A DNA stretch of 33,030 bases from a virus: the IMG/VR virus record IMGVR_UViG_3300044846_001082, positions 1 through 33,030 of that record; one strand, written 5' to 3'. A program made the translations under genes and the position numbers. The notes beneath the pieces are model-generated. The model had not been told where the DNA came from. It worked only from the letters and a program-made list of their open reading frames with translations, and did not search any database. Below, piece by piece: positions 30,768 through 33,030 of this stretch (position 1 is the stretch's first letter; every line of letters begins with the position of its first letter).

Positions 30768-31371
30768 CGTAAGAGGTTACAACGATAAAGAAATACTAAA
30801 TAAGATAGCCAGCCTTACCAGTTTTAAGGGCTACCCTAAAGGGTATTATATCGTAGGTATACAAAGCGTAGAGGACGCCTTTAATAAATTCGACGATAAA
30901 TTTTATTTATACCGAAACGACGGGCCAGAATTTACTAGGGACGCCAGCCTACAGAAATTTATACTAGTTACTAGCGGTACTACTAACGCTGGCGCTAACG
31001 GCCTTTTAAAATACGATAGCTACGATAAGCAAGGTTACGCGGTATTAAAGACTAACGAGGTATACTATAACGTCTGGCGCTATGGTTTACACCGCGGTAA
31101 AATGCGAGCGCTTAGACAAGTAAGGCCGTTTTTAATTTCTAGGGACGGCGATAAAGATACCAAGGTAGAAGAGGGTAACGCTTTACCAGCTATAGTAGGT
31201 ATAAATTTCCACTTTAATAGCTATAACCTAAGTACCCCAGAAATTAAAGAAATTATAGGGGGCTGGTCTTTAGGTTGCCAAGTATGTAATATAGCTACAG
31301 ACTATACCAAAATTATAGATCTTTGCCAGCCTCAAAAGGACGTAAGCTATATACTGCTAAAAGAATTTTAA
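30751..31371 (+). CDS. Endolysin-like protein, L,D-transpeptidase/YkuD-like
   Basis: 206 residues. The C-terminal half matches a Bacteroidota phage lysin pattern: VYYNVWRYGLHRGKMRALRQ, then GINFHFNS with His154, then GGWSLGCQVCN with Cys176. His followed by S-x-G-C is the catalytic layout of YkuD-type enzymes, which cut or form peptidoglycan cross-links. There is no signal peptide, so export would need the holin. It is the last gene of the late operon; a terminator follows at 31430. Confidence 0.75.
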   Translation: MGLKTNVRGYNDKEILNKIASLTSFKGYPKGYYIVGIQSVEDAFNKFDDKFYLYRNDGPEFTRDASLQKFILVTSGTTNAGANGLLKYDSYDKQGYAVLKTNEVYYNVWRYGLHRGKMRALRQVRPFLISRDGDKDTKVEEGNALPAIVGINFHFNSYNLSTPEIKEIIGGWSLGCQVCNIATDYTKIIDLCQPQKDVSYILLKEF

Positions 31372-31379
31372 AAAAAAAT

Positions 31380-31400
31380 ATACGAGCGTATCGCTTGTAT
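31380..31400. repeat. Near-perfect inverted repeat (9-bp arms)
   Basis: ATACGAGCG and CGCTTGTAT flank a 3-nt TAT centre; all nine pairs form if one G-T pair is allowed. It has no T-run, so it is more likely a protein-binding site or a 3' RNA hairpin than a terminator. Confidence 0.6.
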
Positions 31401-31413
31401 TTACTGGTATTTC

Positions 31414-31431
31414 ACGTATAGAACGTATAGA
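31414..31431. repeat. Tandem 9-bp direct repeat ACGTATAGA x2
   Basis: Two exact adjacent copies, 31414-31422 and 31423-31431, lie between the inverted repeat and the terminator. Purpose unknown. Confidence 0.7.
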
Positions 31432-31457
31432 GGGGTAAAAAAATTTACCTCTTTTTT
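31430..31457 (+). terminator. Rho-independent terminator of the late operon
   Basis: GAGGGGTAAA (31430-31439) pairs with TTTACCTC (31444-31451), leaving a 2-nt bulge in the G run, followed by six T. It sits just before promoter copy 5 and separates the lysis genes from the next operon. Confidence 0.72.
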
Positions 31458-31458
31458 C

Positions 31459-31516
31459 TTGTTATATTAAATTTAATTTCTACTTTTGAAATGTGAAACA
31501 ATTAAAATATAACGCT
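31459..31516 (+). promoter_or_regulatory. Repeated promoter-leader module, copy 5
   Basis: TTG is at 31459-31461, with a 19-nt spacer, -7 box TACTTTTG at 31481-31488, AAAT, then the leader from 31493 to ATG 31517. The leader ends AACGCT before the ATG like copy 3. It drives the operon leading to the replication genes. Confidence 0.82.
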
Positions 31517-31717
31517 ATGAGTAAGCCAGTTTACCAGATCCTAAGAAACGTAGTAATAGTAAAAACTACAGATAAAGCCTATTTAATCAACTTTAAGAGC
31601 CGTAATTTATGGCTACCTATTAGCCTAGTTAGTAGCCTTTTCCCAGATTACGGGCGCGGTACTATAGATATGGTAGTACCAGTATGGTACGCGGAAAAAA
31701 ACGGGCTTATTTACTAG
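31517..31717 (+). CDS. Small early protein, unknown function
   Basis: 66 residues from ATG 31517, which follows the repeated leader. It is mainly beta strand (YQILRNVVIVKTTDKAYLIN... RNLWLPISLVSSLFP), compact and near neutral. First gene of the operon leading into the replication genes. No family is recognised. Confidence 0.65.
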   Translation: MSKPVYQILRNVVIVKTTDKAYLINFKSRNLWLPISLVSSLFPDYGRGTIDMVVPVWYAEKNGLIY

Positions 31718-31758
31718 GCCCTCTTTATTAATTTGTAACCCCTTTAAATTTATATAAA

Positions 31759-32100
31759 ATGAAAAATTCAACTTTTTTAAACTTGCGTAACGCCTCTACT
31801 TTAGAGGCCGTAGTAACCCTAAACTTTTACGCCCATAAAGAGCGTAAAACTGAAGAGCGTACCCAAAAGGCGCTAACTAAGCTAAGCGAAACTAAAGCGA
31901 TCCTAGAGCTATTAGGCCTATATACTGGCTACGCGCTACAGACTGCTATAGATCTTTATAAGGCGCTAAGCGACGACGAAAAAACAGAGTTTAGAGCTAA
32001 TTACGGCTATAGCTTTAGTATAGACTTTTACTATATAGAGGACCTAATTAGACGCCTAGAGGATAATACTATTAACTATACAGACGTAATACTAAACTAA
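31759..32100 (+). CDS. Helical early protein, unknown function
   Basis: 113 residues, helical and charged (TLEAVVTLNFYAHKERKTEERTQKALTKLSETKAILELLGLY... LSDDEKTEFRANYGYSFS). The 41 bases before it hold an A-rich leader but no clear TAnnTTTG box. No family is recognised. Confidence 0.62.
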   Translation: MKNSTFLNLRNASTLEAVVTLNFYAHKERKTEERTQKALTKLSETKAILELLGLYTGYALQTAIDLYKALSDDEKTEFRANYGYSFSIDFYYIEDLIRRLEDNTINYTDVILN

Positions 32101-32106
32101 TAATAC

Positions 32107-32122
32107 GGCGGGGTAACCCGCC
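32107..32122 (+). terminator. GC-rich hairpin, possible weak terminator
   Basis: GGCGGG and CCCGCC flank a GTAA loop (a perfect 6-bp stem), but the following bases, TTAACTTTTTAA, are not a clean T-run. It may be an attenuator or an mRNA-stabilising hairpin between two early genes. Confidence 0.4.
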
Positions 32123-32145
32123 TTAACTTTTTAATACTTTTAGCT

Positions 32146-32340
32146 ATGAGAATTTTAAAAGCAAAAATAGAAAAGGTAAAAGAGGTAGAAAATACCTATA
32201 TACCTCTTACGCCGAGCCTAGCGGTATATCGTAAATTTTGGGCTAATAAAAGCCTACGGGGCGATATTCAAGAGGTACGTACTACTTTTAACGTAACGCT
32301 ATACCTAGCTTATCTAGACGCTATAAATACGATCGAATGA
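32146..32340 (+). CDS. Small basic protein, unknown function
   Basis: 64 residues, with a basic N-terminus (MRILKAKIEKVKEVENTYIPL) and a central FWANKSLRGDIQEVRTTFNVTLYLAYLD. The stop is TGA in an ATGA overlap with the next gene, indicating coupling. No family is recognised. Confidence 0.6.
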   Translation: MRILKAKIEKVKEVENTYIPLTPSLAVYRKFWANKSLRGDIQEVRTTFNVTLYLAYLDAINTIE

Positions 32341-32600
32341 AAACAGGAATAAAAGCACCTTACAAAAATAAGCGCCTAACGATAAGCCTAGACGTTAAAA
32401 ACCCCCTAGATATAAAGGGGGCTTTATTACATATAGTAAGCCAGATATACGACGGCCAGCCTATAGGTACTGGTAACTACGAAACTGGTAGCTACTTTTA
32501 CGAGCTAGAATTTACCGAGCTAAGCGACTTTACAGAAAAAGAAATAGAGGGCGTTTGGTATAGGATCTATACCAGCCAGATAACTAAAGAAAATTTTTAA
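32337..32600 (+). CDS. Small protein of unknown function
   Basis: 87 residues, with alpha/beta character (NKRLTISLDVKNPLDIKGALLHIVSQIYDGQPIGTGNYETG... YFYELEFTELSDF). It starts with ATGA overlapping the previous gene and ends 2 nt before the replication initiator. No family is recognised. Confidence 0.62.
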   Translation: MKTGIKAPYKNKRLTISLDVKNPLDIKGALLHIVSQIYDGQPIGTGNYETGSYFYELEFTELSDFTEKEIEGVWYRIYTSQITKENF

Positions 32601-32602
32601 CT

Positions 32603-33030
32603 ATGAATAAAAAAGCCTTTTTAATTTATAAGGATAGTTTAGCCGTACTAGACGAGCTAACAGACGAGCAAGCGGGCCAGCTATTTAAAGCGATTAAAGC
32701 CTACCACGAGGGTAGCGAGCTAGCCCTAGATTTCGGCCTACGTATGGCCTTTATACCTTTTAAAAGCCAGTTTATACGCGACGAGGATAAGTATAAAGCG
32801 ATAAGCGAAAAGAATAAAGAGAACGTACTAAAGCGCTGGAAAAATACGAGCGTATACGATCCTATACAAACGGATACGAGTAATACCGATAAAGATAAAG
32901 ATAAGGATAAGGATAAGGATATAAAAGAAAAGCGTAAACGCGATTTTATTACTTTCTGGGACTTATATAATAAAAAGGTAGATAGGACTAGAGCCGAGGC
33001 CGTTTTTAATAAGCTAAAAGATAGCGAGGT
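32603..33030 (+). CDS. Phage replisome organizer-like protein (DUF6291-type), 3' end cut by window
   Basis: The first 142 residues are present. MNKKAFLIYKDSLAVLDELT... LALDFGLRMAFIPFKSQFIRD matches the N-terminal domain of DUF6291-type replication proteins of Bacteroidota phages. A low-complexity KDKDKDKDKD linker follows, then a DnaD-like start (RKRDFITFWDLYNKKVDRTRAEAVFNKL). Proteins of this kind bind origins and load DnaB, whose gene is usually next; the helicase fragment at position 1 fits this. The frame is still open at the window end. Confidence 0.75.
   Translation, partial: MNKKAFLIYKDSLAVLDELTDEQAGQLFKAIKAYHEGSELALDFGLRMAFIPFKSQFIRDEDKYKAISEKNKENVLKRWKNTSVYDPIQTDTSNTDKDKDKDKDKDIKEKRKRDFITFWDLYNKKVDRTRAEAVFNKLKDSE
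32888..32917 (+). repeat. Hexanucleotide microsatellite GATAA(A/G) x5
   Basis: Five units, two GATAAA and three GATAAG, encode the (DK)n linker of the replication protein. Such repeats can change length by slippage without shifting the frame. Confidence 0.8.

Noticed and set aside
31380-31400. Inverted repeat as a Rho-independent terminator
   Set aside because: It has no T-run; the real terminator is the hairpin at 31430-31457.
1-33030. tRNA genes, integrase, insertion sequences
   Set aside because: Reading the sequence by eye showed no tRNA arm pattern, no tyrosine or serine recombinase motifs and no transposase. Absence of tRNAs was not confirmed with a dedicated program.

Overview
The window is one strand of a tailed-phage (siphovirus-type) genome or prophage from a Bacteroidota host, most likely a flavobacterium. 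The host call rests on the promoters: they carry the Bacteroidota -7 box TAnnTTTG, several with TTG 19 nt upstream, and gene starts lack Shine-Dalgarno sequences and instead have A-rich leaders. Every supportable gene is on the + strand, packed with short overlaps. I see no integrase, tRNA gene or CRISPR array. Only one small XRE-type HTH protein could be a repressor.

Layout. (1) 1-4960, replication and recombination: the C-terminal part of a DnaB-type helicase, NinG, an unknown protein, a small basic protein, an ERF annealing protein, a YqaJ/RecB-type exonuclease, a DUF3127 SSB-like protein and an HTH protein, closed by a terminator. (2) 4991-8116, accessory early genes: 11-bp iterons, a very acidic protein, an HExxH protein and several small unknown proteins, plus a structured non-coding locus at 7203-7318. 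(3) 8150-17064, packaging, head and neck: TerS, TerL, portal, S78 protease, HK97-type capsid, connectors and a likely major tail protein. (4) 17091-17840, a gene with its own promoter between two terminators (moron-like). (5) 17877-30102, tail: two small proteins, a 1335-residue tape measure protein, tail-tip proteins and a cysteine-rich multidomain fibre-like protein. (6) 30104-31371, lysis: holin-like, spanin-like and YkuD-like endolysin genes. (7) 31372-33030, a structured intergenic region, then a new early operon ending in a truncated DUF6291-type replication protein. That protein normally lies just upstream of DnaB, so the two window ends were probably close together on a circular or permuted genome, with a piece missing between them.

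The main non-coding signal is a promoter-plus-leader module found five times (before 1570, 3563, 5122, 17257 and 31517). A 27-nt element, starting GTGAAACAAT and ending at the ATG, lies 4 nt after each -7 box. At 7247-7271 a near-perfect reverse complement of that leader (20 of 22 positions against the best copy) sits in the loop of a hairpin with a perfect 10-bp GC-rich stem. A TAnnTTTG box precedes the hairpin and a T-rich run follows it. This looks like a phage-encoded trans-acting antisense RNA for a five-gene regulon. A DNA operator explanation remains possible.

The sequence also has an unusual composition. TA and CG steps are very frequent and TG and CA steps are avoided, and synonymous codon endings depend on the first base of the next codon.
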